Assembly (NCBI GenBank): GCA_947630715.1
Contig: CANRIP010000016.1
Span: 1-55,453 of the forward strand
Length of the DNA: 55,453 nucleotides
DNA from: an uncultured Acetatifactor sp.
GTDB taxonomy: Bacteria > Bacillota > Clostridia > Lachnospirales > Lachnospiraceae
Direction: 5' to 3'
Part shown: piece after piece, positions 1 through 8,575 of the stretch
Position numbering within the stretch: position 1 is the stretch's first letter
Layout of the letters: every line of letters starts with the position of its first letter
Notes under the pieces: generated by a model
The model's database searches: none
What the model saw: the letters and a program-made list of their open reading frames with translations, nothing else
What the model was told of the DNA's origin: nothing
Made by a program: the position numbers and the translations under genes

Positions 1-29
1 AGGAAGAAAGTACCGTTTTTACAACGTTC

Positions 30-383
30 TCACTTCTCAGAAATCGGATTCTGCAGCAGATACTTTGCATACTGCACCAGAGAATTCCTTTTGGACTTGT
101 CCATTGACACCACAATGTCGTCAAAATCCTTAAAACTATATTCGCCGACCATGCACTCCTCCGGTTCCCGCATATTCCTGCGGCAGTCCGTTATCCCCAG
201 CAGATAATCCGCCGACACTCCAAAAAGCTCTGTCAGCCTGCAAAGCATGGGGAGATCCGGCAAATGTACACCCTGCTCATAATTGGAAACCGTACTGACG
301 GATACTTTCAGCAGTGACGCCAGATTTTTCTGTCCCCATCCCTTTTCCTTCCGCAGCATTGCAATTCTTTTTCCAGTAACCAT
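30..383 (-). CDS. XRE-family helix-turn-helix transcriptional regulator
   Basis: This is a small DNA-binding regulator, about 117 residues. Residues 4-60 form a Cro/C1-type HTH: RIAMLRKEKGW, then LASLLKVSVSTVSNYEQG (recognition helix), then a PDLPMLCRLTELFGVSADYLLG close, the classic XRE signature. The C-terminal half is short, acidic to basic, and not recognised. I chose the ATG at 383 because GGAG lies six bases upstream; an ATG at 395 is in frame but has only a weak SD. It is the last gene in the window, in the same direction as the polysaccharide locus, but 230 bp separates it from that locus and this gap carries two perfect palindromes that could be its operators. Inference: an autoregulated repressor, possibly of the glycan genes. 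The family assignment is secure; the target is not. Confidence 0.88.
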   Translation of the reverse strand: MVTGKRIAMLRKEKGWGQKNLASLLKVSVSTVSNYEQGVHLPDLPMLCRLTELFGVSADYLLGITDCRRNMREPEECMVGEYSFKDFDDIVVSMDKSKRNSLVQYAKYLLQNPISEK

Positions 384-458
384 ATCCTGCTCCATTTCCG
401 CGCTGTTCTCTGTGCATAATGAGGTTGTGTCAGGCAGCGCGCTGACACCGATCTCATA

Positions 459-519
459 ATTGAAAAATTATTTTTTCAATCCTGCGCCTCTTTCGTTGGT
501 TTAAGATTCTCAAATCTTA
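459..519 (-). promoter_or_regulatory. two perfect inverted repeats upstream of the XRE gene
   Basis: Positions 459-480 hold ATTGAAAAA-TTAT-TTTTTCAAT (9-bp arms). Positions 502-519 hold TAAGATT-CTCA-AATCTTA (7-bp arms). Both have 4-bp spacers. Neither is followed by a T-run in the sense direction, so a terminator is less likely than an operator. On the minus strand the first repeat overlaps TTGAAA with TGAGAT 17 bases later, a weak promoter-like pair. The 481-610 stretch is AT-rich and otherwise featureless. Confidence 0.45.
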
Positions 520-610
520 TTTTACATCATTTTATAATTTATGAAATATCTTTTTAGAAATACAATAAAATATCTCTCTGTGGCATTCCATTATTTATAT
601 TCTGTAAATC

Positions 611-2473
611 TCATTCATAATGATAGGTACCGATAATCTCCTTAACGCATCTGCGGACATCGCCTGTCTCCTGCTTGGCGATTTTCCCCAACTGATCCAA
701 CTGTTCCTGAAATTTTTCTTCATCAAATTCGATGGGTTTCCCGATATAAATCAGTTTATTGGAGGTTTTTTCCAGCCCCTCCTCATCCATCAGCAGCTCC
801 TCGTACATCTTTTCTCCCGGTCGCAGCCCCGTAAAGCGAATCTCAATGTCCTCCCCCACCCGATAGCCGGACAGCTTGATCAGATTCTTGGCCAGATCCA
901 GTATTTTAACCGGTTCTCCCATATCCAGCACAAAAATTTCCCCGCCTTTGGCGTAGGCGCCTGCCTGCAAAACCAGGGACACCGCTTCCGGAATGGTCAT
1001 AAAGTACCGGATAATGTTGGGATCCGTAACCGTCACGGGCCCACCCTCCGCTATCTGCTTTTTAAACAAAGGGATCACGCTTCCATTGCTGCCCAGCACA
1101 TTTCCAAACCGCACCGCCACAAAATTTGTCGCGGATTTTCCGTTCAGCATCTGGATGATCATTTCACAGATACGTTTGGAAGCGCCCATAATGTTGGTGG
1201 GGTTGACAGCCTTATCCGTAGAGATCAGAACAAACTTCTCCACACCGTATTTATCGGCTGCCAGCGCCGTTTTATAAGTGCCGAACACATTGTTTTTAAT
1301 GGCCTCGTTAGGGCTTGTCTCCATCAGAGGAACATGCTTGTGAGCCGCGGCATGATAGACAATATTGGGCCGATAGGAGGAAAAGATCTGGTTCATACGG
1401 TTGGTATTCCGCACAGAAGCAATCAACACCACCAGATTCAGCCGGGGATACTTCCGGAAAAGCTCCTGCTGAATCTCATAGGCGTTGTTTTCGTAGATAT
1501 CCACAATAATCAACTGTTTCGGGGAATGAGAGGCAATCTGCCTACAAAGCTCGCTGCCGATGGAGCCTCCGCCTCCCGTGACCATAACCACCTTATCCTT
1601 GACATACCCCAGCACTTCCTCCGTATTGATTCGGATCGGTTCCCTGCCCAGCAGGTCTTCAATCTCCACTTCCTTCAGTTTTGACACGGACACATCCCCG
1701 TTGATCAGTTGATACATTCCCGGCAGCGTCCGCAGCCGGCAGCCGGACTCCTTACAAATGTCCAGGATCTCCTTTCTGGTCTGAACGCCGGCAGAAGGGA
1801 TGGCAAAAATGATTTCATCGATTCCGTACTGCCCCACGGCGTCCAGAATCCTGTCCCGGCCTCCCACAATGGGCACGCCCCGCAGCAGCTTACCGTGGCA
1901 TCCCGGCTGATCGTCGATGATACATTTCGCCTGAAGGTTCAGATACTGGCTGCTCTCGATCTCTTTTAAAATCATATTGCCCGCCGCCCCCGCGCCAATG
2001 ATCATGGCGTTGACGCGCCGGTTTTTTTCGGAGAGAGCCGTCCGCTTGTTGCGGATGATCCGAAGGATCCGGTAGGCAAACCGAATACAGCAGATGAGCA
2101 CCGTCAGAAAAAACCAGTACAGAACATAGTAACTCCGTGGCATGGGATGATCCGTGACAAAGCAGTATAAAAACTGTGCCAAAGCCGCACAGGAGCAGGC
2201 GAACACAATATTGACCATCTCGTTGGCGCTGGCATACCGCCAGACGCTTTTATACAGTTTCCACAGAGCGAAAAACAAAAGGGACAGCAGAATGTTGGGG
2301 ATCAGGATTTCTTCAAACATGCGAAGATACTCGTACGGTATCCCGGAAAAGCTGAAATCAAACCGGATATACAGGGACAAAAAGGCGGAACCGGTCACGG
2401 ACATAATATCCAGCAGCACCAGCACCAGAATTCTGCTTGCAGGGATCCGCATCCAACGATTACTCTTCTTCAT
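611..2473 (-). CDS. Membrane-anchored polysaccharide biosynthesis protein, UDP-sugar 4,6-dehydratase/epimerase (FlaA1/CapD/PglF type)
   Basis: A long-form nucleotide-sugar dehydratase of 620 residues, the usual length for the PglF/CapD class. About four membrane helices occupy residues 10-130. A first Rossmann-like domain begins at IIGAGAAGNM (about 155), and the catalytic SDR domain begins with TGGGGSIGSEL (about 297). The active-site segment STDKAVNPTNIMGASK has Met in place of the usual catalytic Tyr ahead of Lys, as is typical of this long family. Known members convert UDP-GlcNAc to the 4-keto-6-deoxy sugar, the first step to bacillosamine, FucNAc or QuiNAc type sugars. It overlaps the upstream polymerase-like gene by 14 bp and has GGAGAGGGG nine bases before its ATG. 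It probably supplies the special sugar that the initiating transferase places on the lipid carrier. Substrate inferred, family sure. Confidence 0.9.
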   Translation of the reverse strand: MKKSNRWMRIPASRILVLVLLDIMSVTGSAFLSLYIRFDFSFSGIPYEYLRMFEEILIPNILLSLLFFALWKLYKSVWRYASANEMVNIVFACSCAALAQFLYCFVTDHPMPRSYYVLYWFFLTVLICCIRFAYRILRIIRNKRTALSEKNRRVNAMIIGAGAAGNMILKEIESSQYLNLQAKCIIDDQPGCHGKLLRGVPIVGGRDRILDAVGQYGIDEIIFAIPSAGVQTRKEILDICKESGCRLRTLPGMYQLINGDVSVSKLKEVEIEDLLGREPIRINTEEVLGYVKDKVVMVTGGGGSIGSELCRQIASHSPKQLIIVDIYENNAYEIQQELFRKYPRLNLVVLIASVRNTNRMNQIFSSYRPNIVYHAAAHKHVPLMETSPNEAIKNNVFGTYKTALAADKYGVEKFVLISTDKAVNPTNIMGASKRICEMIIQMLNGKSATNFVAVRFGNVLGSNGSVIPLFKKQIAEGGPVTVTDPNIIRYFMTIPEAVSLVLQAGAYAKGGEIFVLDMGEPVKILDLAKNLIKLSGYRVGEDIEIRFTGLRPGEKMYEELLMDEEGLEKTSNKLIYIGKPIEFDEEKFQEQLDQLGKIAKQETGDVRRCVKEIIGTYHYE

Positions 2474-4016
2474 GGCATATTACCCCTCTCCATACAATAA
2501 ACAGAACCAGAATGCTTAAGCTTCCGGTTCCCCAGGAATATTCAAACAGGCCGAACACCCCTGGAATCAGAAAAAACAGCCAGCGGCCGGCGTCCCACTC
2601 CGACCGAAACCGGCAAAACCGTTTCCAAAGAAAGACCGCACCCCAGACGGTCAGCGCCAGCATAAGCGCCGCCGCGGGAACTCCAAAATCCGTTGCGTAC
2701 TGTAAAAACAGATTGTGAGCATGGTAAACCCAAAAAGTATCGGTCAGCCAAAACCCCTGTTCCGAGTCGGGATGTCCCAACAGGTTTAACCGTTCCAGAT
2801 AGTGGCGGTAAATCGCCGTTCGGATCAAAACGTAATCCCCGGATTCCTCCGGCGTCAAAACCGGTTCCTGCAGCTCCTGGGCGTCCGCCTTCATAAGAAA
2901 CGGCGAGTGATCCAGCAGGGTTTCCACGGTATTCCGGATCCGCCCCCAGGACTGGTCCAGAAATTCGTCCAGCTCCACATATTTTTCGGAATTCCACGGA
3001 TCCCAGGAGTGTACCCGGAATTCGCTCCATTCCCCCAAAAACCACACGGGATGGTGGAACAGGGGCGGCAGATACCGCACCGCTCCAAAGCAGGGAAGGA
3101 AGGTAAGGCACATGCTGCATAGAAGAATCAGCCCCGTCTTCCACAGCTTTGCGCTCTCCTTCAGTTTCTTTAAAAACACCCCAAAGGCCGCAGCCAGAAA
3201 GACGGCGGTAATCCATCCCATCCGCCCGATGGTAAGAAACTCGAAGGAAAGCAGCGTCCCGGCCCCCGTCCAGTAATACAGCCGGGCCCATCGGGAGGAG
3301 CCCTTCTTCGTCACATGTAAAATTTTAACCAGCACCGCCGTCAAGACCATAAGATAAAACAGCGAATTGCTGTTGGAATTGGAATAAAACCCCGCATACC
3401 GCGCTTGATCGTAAGGCCTGAGAACAAAGCAGTGCCCCTGCAGGATAAAAAACCCAAGAATAATCCCGTCCAGCATGCCCTGAAACAGTTCTTCCCTTTC
3501 CTCCCTGGAATAATCCGTCAGATAAAAACAGCCGAACATCACCAGGTACCACAAGGGCCATGTCTTATCGCTTCTGGAAAAAATCATAAGGAGCATCATC
3601 ACCAGCCATGCTCCAGCGTATTTTCCATAGAATCGGGGGCGTTTTTTCTGAACCACCACCTGGAAAAAAGTAAAAATCAGCACATAGCCGAACAGAATCA
3701 CGCCGGCGGCAATGACCAGCCAGTCCCACCGCTCATCCTGGGTAAGACCGTCCCTGACGCAGAAAAACAGGGCCGGCGCACCCGCCATCCACAAAGCGGT
3801 CCAGACCAAAAGGGGAATCTTGTGAAAGCGGTAATCCTCCCATCTGTAATGCCCCAGAAGCAAAAGCCCCATCCCCACTCCCGTAAGATCACGCCACAGC
3901 CATTGCCCGGGAAGGGTCTTGCTCCTTTGATCCACCAGGCAAAAGAGCAGAAAACAAAGCGTATAAAAAAGTCTTTTCCAGGAATAAGCGCCCATTCCCC
4001 TTCTCTGAATCCGCAT
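2460..4016 (-). CDS. O-antigen polymerase/ligase-like multipass membrane protein
   Basis: A polytopic membrane protein of about 518 residues with roughly eleven hydrophobic segments. A large extracytoplasmic loop lies before a short HAHNLFLQYATDFG motif near residue 440, which resembles the conserved His-Asn-Leu segment of the Wzy/O-antigen ligase C-terminal region. The family joins or polymerises lipid-linked repeat units on the outer face of the membrane. The ATG at 4016 has AAGGGG nine bases upstream; a GTG at 4037 and an ATG at 3995 are alternatives. It lies between a GT2 gene and the dehydratase, with a promoter-like element just upstream. Inference: the polymerase or ligase of the glycan made by this locus. 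These proteins diverge strongly, so the exact role is uncertain. Confidence 0.75.
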   Translation of the reverse strand: MRIQRRGMGAYSWKRLFYTLCFLLFCLVDQRSKTLPGQWLWRDLTGVGMGLLLLGHYRWEDYRFHKIPLLVWTALWMAGAPALFFCVRDGLTQDERWDWLVIAAGVILFGYVLIFTFFQVVVQKKRPRFYGKYAGAWLVMMLLMIFSRSDKTWPLWYLVMFGCFYLTDYSREEREELFQGMLDGIILGFFILQGHCFVLRPYDQARYAGFYSNSNSNSLFYLMVLTAVLVKILHVTKKGSSRWARLYYWTGAGTLLSFEFLTIGRMGWITAVFLAAAFGVFLKKLKESAKLWKTGLILLCSMCLTFLPCFGAVRYLPPLFHHPVWFLGEWSEFRVHSWDPWNSEKYVELDEFLDQSWGRIRNTVETLLDHSPFLMKADAQELQEPVLTPEESGDYVLIRTAIYRHYLERLNLLGHPDSEQGFWLTDTFWVYHAHNLFLQYATDFGVPAAALMLALTVWGAVFLWKRFCRFRSEWDAGRWLFFLIPGVFGLFEYSWGTGSLSILVLFIVWRGVICHEEE

Positions 4017-4058
4017 CCGGTTCGTCCCCTTTGTCACAGCGTGTCCTTAACGAATAGT

Positions 4059-4087
4059 ATTCTACCATTCTGTTCCTGAAAAAACAA
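4059..4087 (-). promoter_or_regulatory. candidate internal promoter before the polymerase-like gene
   Basis: On the minus strand TTGTTT and TAGAAT are separated by exactly 17 bases, and the -10 is preceded by TGG (extended -10). It sits in the 79-bp gap before the 4016 start. It would allow the last two glycan genes to be transcribed separately. Confidence 0.45.
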
Positions 4088-4095
4088 CACCAAAC

Positions 4096-5103
4096 CTAAA
4101 ACCGTTTGCGCAGACGCAGAAAACGATGCATTTTTCTGATCCCCGCGGGACACAGGGCAAAAAGGGTGTGATAGAGCTTATTTTGAACCGTCAGATATGG
4201 ATTGGCCATCGCCTGAAACCAATGTTTTCTCAGATACGCGACGATCTCCCGATATCTCCTGTTGTCCCGGGTCATCTGTGAAATCGGGATATGCAGCAGA
4301 TACTCCAGGCGCTGGAAGATGCCAAAGCGGAAAGCGGTCTGTACCAGCTCCTTATCCTGCCCGGCGCTGCGGGCGATCATGTTTTCTACCATATCCGCGT
4401 TTTCCACACAATCCGCAAACACCCGGGAAAAGCTTTCCCTGTCGGATTTTCGGGAATTACTGCCGATTCTGTAAAAGACGTGGTATCCCTGCCTGGGAAG
4501 GGAAACCAGTTTCCCGATGTCAGGCAGCATACGCACCAGAAGATGGAAGTCCTCATTCAGCTTTTGCTCCGGAAAACGTTTCCCCGCAAACAGATCTCGC
4601 CTGATCAGCTTGGTGCAAAAGGAGCAGTCCCCCTTATGCCGTAAAAGCTCCAGCAGAAAATCCCTGCTTTCCCAGATCTGGGGCTTGCTGGGAGGGATAC
4701 AGATATCCGGCAGGAGGTTTCCCTGTGCGTCAATTTCATCTCTGCCGATCTGGGCGGCCCCCACGGCATATTCCCGAACGGCCGTCAGAAGCATTTCATA
4801 CATCTCTTTGTCGATATAATCATCACTGTCCACAAATCCCACATATTCGCCGTTGGCATGGGAAAGCCCCAGGTTTCTGGCGGAAGACGATCCCCCGTTT
4901 TCCTTGTGGAATACCCGGATGCGGCGGTCTTTGGCTCCCAGCCTGTCGCAGAGCTCCCCGGTTCCGTCGGTGGAACCGTCGTCCACCAGCAGAATTTCCA
5001 AATTGCGATAGGTTTGATCCAGGACGGACTGTACGCACCTTGGCAGATAGTCCAGGATATTATACACGGGAATGATCACGGTGATCAAAGGATTGTCGCT
5101 CAT
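4096..5103 (-). CDS. Glycosyltransferase family 2
   Basis: A GT-A fold family 2 glycosyltransferase of about 335 residues. The N-terminus has ITVIIPVYNILDYLPRC, then LVDDGSTDGTGELCD and FVDSDDYID (the DxD-type metal and nucleotide-sugar site, about residue 92), all diagnostic. The C-terminal third is basic (HRFLRLRKRF at the end) and may sit on the membrane. The ATG at 5103 overlaps the stop of the upstream GT4 gene, so translation is probably coupled. It should add one sugar to the lipid-linked repeat unit on the cytoplasmic face. Donor and acceptor cannot be read from sequence. Confidence 0.9.
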   Translation of the reverse strand: MSDNPLITVIIPVYNILDYLPRCVQSVLDQTYRNLEILLVDDGSTDGTGELCDRLGAKDRRIRVFHKENGGSSSARNLGLSHANGEYVGFVDSDDYIDKEMYEMLLTAVREYAVGAAQIGRDEIDAQGNLLPDICIPPSKPQIWESRDFLLELLRHKGDCSFCTKLIRRDLFAGKRFPEQKLNEDFHLLVRMLPDIGKLVSLPRQGYHVFYRIGSNSRKSDRESFSRVFADCVENADMVENMIARSAGQDKELVQTAFRFGIFQRLEYLLHIPISQMTRDNRRYREIVAYLRKHWFQAMANPYLTVQNKLYHTLFALCPAGIRKMHRFLRLRKRF

Positions 5104-6338
5104 CACTTGCCGCCGTCCTTTCCCAGCCTTTTCATGATCCTGGCCGCCTTCCTCTCCCCCAGCACGGGCGCCGGCGCGCAGGGCGCAGGGATCCCCCCAA
5201 AGCAGATTTCCGGGGAAACGGCCTCAGAAACGGCCTCTCCCCTTAACAGTCTGCATATCAGATCCACCAGTTTTTCCGCTGTGCTTTCCGCATTCCAAAC
5301 ACTTGTTATGGTATGAATCGCGTTTTCCCCTAGCTGTCTGCAAAGCTGTGGGTTGGAAACCAGCTTGGCCGCATAGGCATACAATTCGCAAGGGTGTCCG
5401 TCCCGGTAAACATACCCGTTCACTCCGTGATGGACCAGATAGGGAATCGCTCCGATCATGTGATCGGCAATCAGCGCGCACCCGCTGTTCATGGCTTCGT
5501 TAGCCACGGCTCCCCAGCCTTCTCTCCGATCGCTGGTACACAGAAAGATATCCGCTTGTTCCATCCTCTTTCGCACCTGTTCCGGCCTTAAAAAACCGGA
5601 GAAACACACCTGTCCCTCCAACCCCCGGCGCCTGCACTGTTCCTCCATCCTGTTTCGCAACTGCCCGTCGCCGATCATTTCCAGATGAAACGGCAGCCCC
5701 CGCTCTTGTAAGGATGCCGCGGTAGCCAGGGCAAGCTCCGGGTGTTTCAGGTCGATCATTCTGGCCGCCCACAGCAGGTAGGGCACGGTTCCTTCCTCCG
5801 TATGAAACCCCTTGCCCGCAAACAGCTCCGTCTCATCATAGCGGCGGGTTTCCGGAAAATAGCCAAAACAGTACATTTTTCCCGGATATGCCCTGATGAT
5901 ATGAAAATCGGAGGGCACATACGCGCCGTTGCAGAGCAGATAGACCGGGCTGTTTCTATAACGGGTGTGATCCCGGTATTTCTTTTTCAGCCCTCTGGGA
6001 GAAACCGCCTTCCACTGGCCGGTTCGGTACAGCCGTTCGCTGACGCGTATCACAAGCTTGCCGGCGCGCAGCCTTCCCTGAATATAGGATTCCTCCTCCG
6101 TGCCGCCAAACAGCGCGGCGTCGCAGTCCATCAGCAAGCGCTCGCAAATTTCCGGTTCCTCATACCAGCATTTTACATAGGAAGGCCTGTCTTCCCGGTT
6201 CCACCCCATCCTGACCCGTTCTTCCTCCATGGGCTCGGTTTGGAGAAACGTAAAGCCGCCCTCCAGAAACTTTGCCATTGCGTTGCAGAAGGGGATCTGA
6301 TGGTGATTGATATAATTGGAAACAAACACAACTTTCAT
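5103..6338 (-). CDS. Glycosyltransferase family 4 (GT-B fold)
   Basis: A 411-residue GT-B glycosyltransferase. The N-terminal domain starts VVFVSNYINHHQIPF, and the C-terminal donor-binding domain carries WAARMIDLKHPELAL, a FSGFL segment and REGWGAVANEAMNSG, the E-x7-E motif of family 4, near residue 280. The last 50 residues are Ala/Pro-rich and basic, with no obvious domain. It ends on the next gene's start codon and begins 17 bp after the preceding GT4, so it is part of one polycistronic unit. Expected role: a retaining transfer from a nucleotide sugar to the growing lipid-linked glycan. The specificity is not readable. Confidence 0.88.
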   Translation of the reverse strand: MKVVFVSNYINHHQIPFCNAMAKFLEGGFTFLQTEPMEEERVRMGWNREDRPSYVKCWYEEPEICERLLMDCDAALFGGTEEESYIQGRLRAGKLVIRVSERLYRTGQWKAVSPRGLKKKYRDHTRYRNSPVYLLCNGAYVPSDFHIIRAYPGKMYCFGYFPETRRYDETELFAGKGFHTEEGTVPYLLWAARMIDLKHPELALATAASLQERGLPFHLEMIGDGQLRNRMEEQCRRRGLEGQVCFSGFLRPEQVRKRMEQADIFLCTSDRREGWGAVANEAMNSGCALIADHMIGAIPYLVHHGVNGYVYRDGHPCELYAYAAKLVSNPQLCRQLGENAIHTITSVWNAESTAEKLVDLICRLLRGEAVSEAVSPEICFGGIPAPCAPAPVLGERKAARIMKRLGKDGGK

Positions 6339-6355
6339 ATCCGTCTCGTCCCGTC

Positions 6356-7747
6356 TTATCTGTCGTCGCCCGTCTGGTCATTGGCAAGGATCTTTGCATA
6401 AATCTCCATCAGTTTCATGTAATTCAGCTCCCGCCTGTGGGTCCTTCTTGCATGTTTTCTTGCATTCCGGCAGTATTCCTGTTGTTTCTCCGGATCCTTC
6501 CACATCCGGATAACCGCGCCTGCAAGGCGTCTTGCAACCGCCCGGAGCTGTTTGTCATCATCGTCGGATTTATTACTTGTGTTATTTTTTGCGGTTTTGC
6601 CTACCCGGAATCCCTCATAGGCGATGCCGTCCTCTCCGTTCACAAAAAGGCTGGGAATCCCTCCCACATCCGCACAGACGCAGGGCATGCCGAGCAGCAT
6701 GGCTTCCCCCAGGCTGTTGGGGGAATTTTCCAGCGCGGAACAGCAGACATAAAGGCTGCTGTTTAAATATGTTTCCCGCATCTGCTCCGCGTTCAGCTTG
6801 CCAAGGAATTTCACCTTATGCAGCAGCCCGTTTTCCTTCATCAGCTTTCTCAGATATTTCCCATAGGCGGAAATCTTCAGTTTCTGTTTCAGCGTGGCGT
6901 ACCCTACGATACTGTTTCCCGCCACGGAAACCGTGGCGTCCGGGAATTTTTCCAGTATGGCCGGCATAGCCATCAGCATGTAATGCAATCCCTTGAGAGG
7001 ATAATCTCCCTGACTGATAAAAATGGAATGGGGAACGCACTGATCCGGGCTCCACTGCGCCGTATAAAATTCCGGCCGCAGAATTTCGTTCATGTTGTAA
7101 TACCGGGCGTCGGGGTTCCATTTTCGGATACAGAGCCGATCCCATTCCGTACGGCCGGTGATATTCCCCGCCAGGGAGATGGCTTCCTTTTCCATGACGC
7201 CCCGCAGCGCAAATTTTTGCTGCTGCTCCGCCATATTGTCCTTTTTGAGAGAATCCCTCAGGGTGATTTTCCGAATCACCTTCGGCGGCAGATCCGCGCC
7301 GTACGCTTCGGCGCAAAGGGCGCAGATCCCCTGTATGCCGATGAGAATCCGCTGTTTGTCCGGGAACACCCTGCACATGGCCAGGGTGTGGGGATATTCC
7401 GTCCCGAAACAATGGACGATATCCGGTTTCGCGTCCTCCACAATCTTTTCCATGATGCCTTCCAGCGCAGGGTCATAGATTTCCGCACGGGCGGTGTTTT
7501 CCCGAAATCCATAACAGGTAAGCGTCCCCTTGCCGGCGGGGATACTCTTTTTACAGATATCATGATTGATGGGAAACATGAACCTTGGCGCGGGAAAGGC
7601 AATGGACAGCTCCACATCGTTTTCCTGCTGTTTAAACAACACTACCTCCATCAAACCGGAAATCCAGCCTTCCTTATTGGTAGTCTCCAGGTTCAGTTCC
7701 TTTGCTATCAGCGGTATGATTACGTTGCACAGCCATAATACCTTCAT
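6356..7747 (-). CDS. Glycosyltransferase family 4 (GT-B fold)
   Basis: A 463-residue GT-B enzyme. The N-terminus MKVLWLCNVIIP is followed by a long acceptor domain, with PDIVHCFGTEYPHTLAM near residue 110. The donor domain shows FISQGDYPLKGLHY near residue 245 and ENSPNSLGEAMLLG (E-x7-E) near residue 360. A Lys/Asn/Asp-rich low-complexity patch near residues 400-415 looks like a loop insertion. The start at 7747 is set by AGGAGG seven bases upstream; the GTG at 7753 is inside that spacing. It lies between a GT2-like gene and another GT4 in the glycan operon. It probably adds an internal sugar. The specificity is unknown. Confidence 0.88.
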   Translation of the reverse strand: MKVLWLCNVIIPLIAKELNLETTNKEGWISGLMEVVLFKQQENDVELSIAFPAPRFMFPINHDICKKSIPAGKGTLTCYGFRENTARAEIYDPALEGIMEKIVEDAKPDIVHCFGTEYPHTLAMCRVFPDKQRILIGIQGICALCAEAYGADLPPKVIRKITLRDSLKKDNMAEQQQKFALRGVMEKEAISLAGNITGRTEWDRLCIRKWNPDARYYNMNEILRPEFYTAQWSPDQCVPHSIFISQGDYPLKGLHYMLMAMPAILEKFPDATVSVAGNSIVGYATLKQKLKISAYGKYLRKLMKENGLLHKVKFLGKLNAEQMRETYLNSSLYVCCSALENSPNSLGEAMLLGMPCVCADVGGIPSLFVNGEDGIAYEGFRVGKTAKNNTSNKSDDDDKQLRAVARRLAGAVIRMWKDPEKQQEYCRNARKHARRTHRRELNYMKLMEIYAKILANDQTGDDR

Positions 7748-7780
7748 GGTCACACCTCCTGAGCTGATTGACAGCGACCG

Positions 7781-8575
7781 TCAGAGTCCTTTCACCGAAC
7801 GGATCCCTTTTCGCATGATCCCAAGGGCTTTCGCGGGCGGGATCTCCCCGCACATGGTTTTATGATGCGCCAGAAGAAACCGAAACGCCATCACGCCGGC
7901 AAGGCCCCGGTACAAAAAATGATACAGCGCCCCTCTGTCAAAGAAGAATTTTTCCGTGTATCCCTGAAACCAGGTGGACGGCCGCTCCTTTTCCTCCCCG
8001 ATCTCCACGTCGATAGCGTATACCTTCAGCCCGTATTTCAGACAATCCTTCAAAAACAGGCTGTCTTCCCCGGCGCTGTATGCCGCGCCGCCGCCGAACA
8101 ACAGAGAAAAGGTGACGTTGGAGGGGATCAGCTTATCCCGTCTCACCGCAAAAGAATAGGTGGGATACCTTCCCGCGTTCCAGATGCGCACTCTGTGAAA
8201 CCTTTCGGTATGATAGGTGGCCCTCGCCTGTCCCACCCTCATATTAAACAGCAGGAAATCGGCTTCCGGATGTTTGGCAAACGCCGCAAGGACTTTTTCC
8301 TCATAGCCGCTGTCATAGACAATGTCCTCATCGGAAAAAAGGAGAATATCGCCCCGGGCCCGCATCAAAGCCGCATTGCGGCTTAGCCCCACGCCCCGCT
8401 CCGCAAAGCTGAAACACCTGATTGTTCCGGTGCGGCCGCCTGTCTCTATCGTATGCTCCTCATAGCCGAAATGATCCGTCTGGTTGATGATAAGGGCATC
8501 GCCTTCGATCCCCATGCGTTTCGGAAGCTCCGCCGGATCCTGATTCACCACGGATGCAAGCACTTCCACTCTCAT
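7781..8575 (-). CDS. Glycosyltransferase family 2-like protein
   Basis: A 264-residue protein with a divergent GT2 N-terminus: MRVEVLASVVNQD, then GVGLSRNAALMRARGDILLFSDEDIVY, where SDED replaces the usual DxD near residue 82. This resembles rhamnosyl- or galactosyl-type GT2 proteins that begin with a short nucleotide-binding segment. GEDSLFLKDCLKYG near residue 168 corresponds to the ED motif of the acceptor site. The ATGA overlap with the upstream sugar transferase indicates translational coupling. It is inferred to take part in glycan repeat assembly directly after the initiating step. The fold assignment is good; the donor is unknown. Confidence 0.82.
   Translation of the reverse strand: MRVEVLASVVNQDPAELPKRMGIEGDALIINQTDHFGYEEHTIETGGRTGTIRCFSFAERGVGLSRNAALMRARGDILLFSDEDIVYDSGYEEKVLAAFAKHPEADFLLFNMRVGQARATYHTERFHRVRIWNAGRYPTYSFAVRRDKLIPSNVTFSLLFGGGAAYSAGEDSLFLKDCLKYGLKVYAIDVEIGEEKERPSTWFQGYTEKFFFDRGALYHFLYRGLAGVMAFRFLLAHHKTMCGEIPPAKALGIMRKGIRSVKGL

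Noticed and set aside
620..1684. Open frame of 354 codons on the plus strand
   Set aside because: It mirrors the dehydratase gene on the other strand and has no recognisable protein features.
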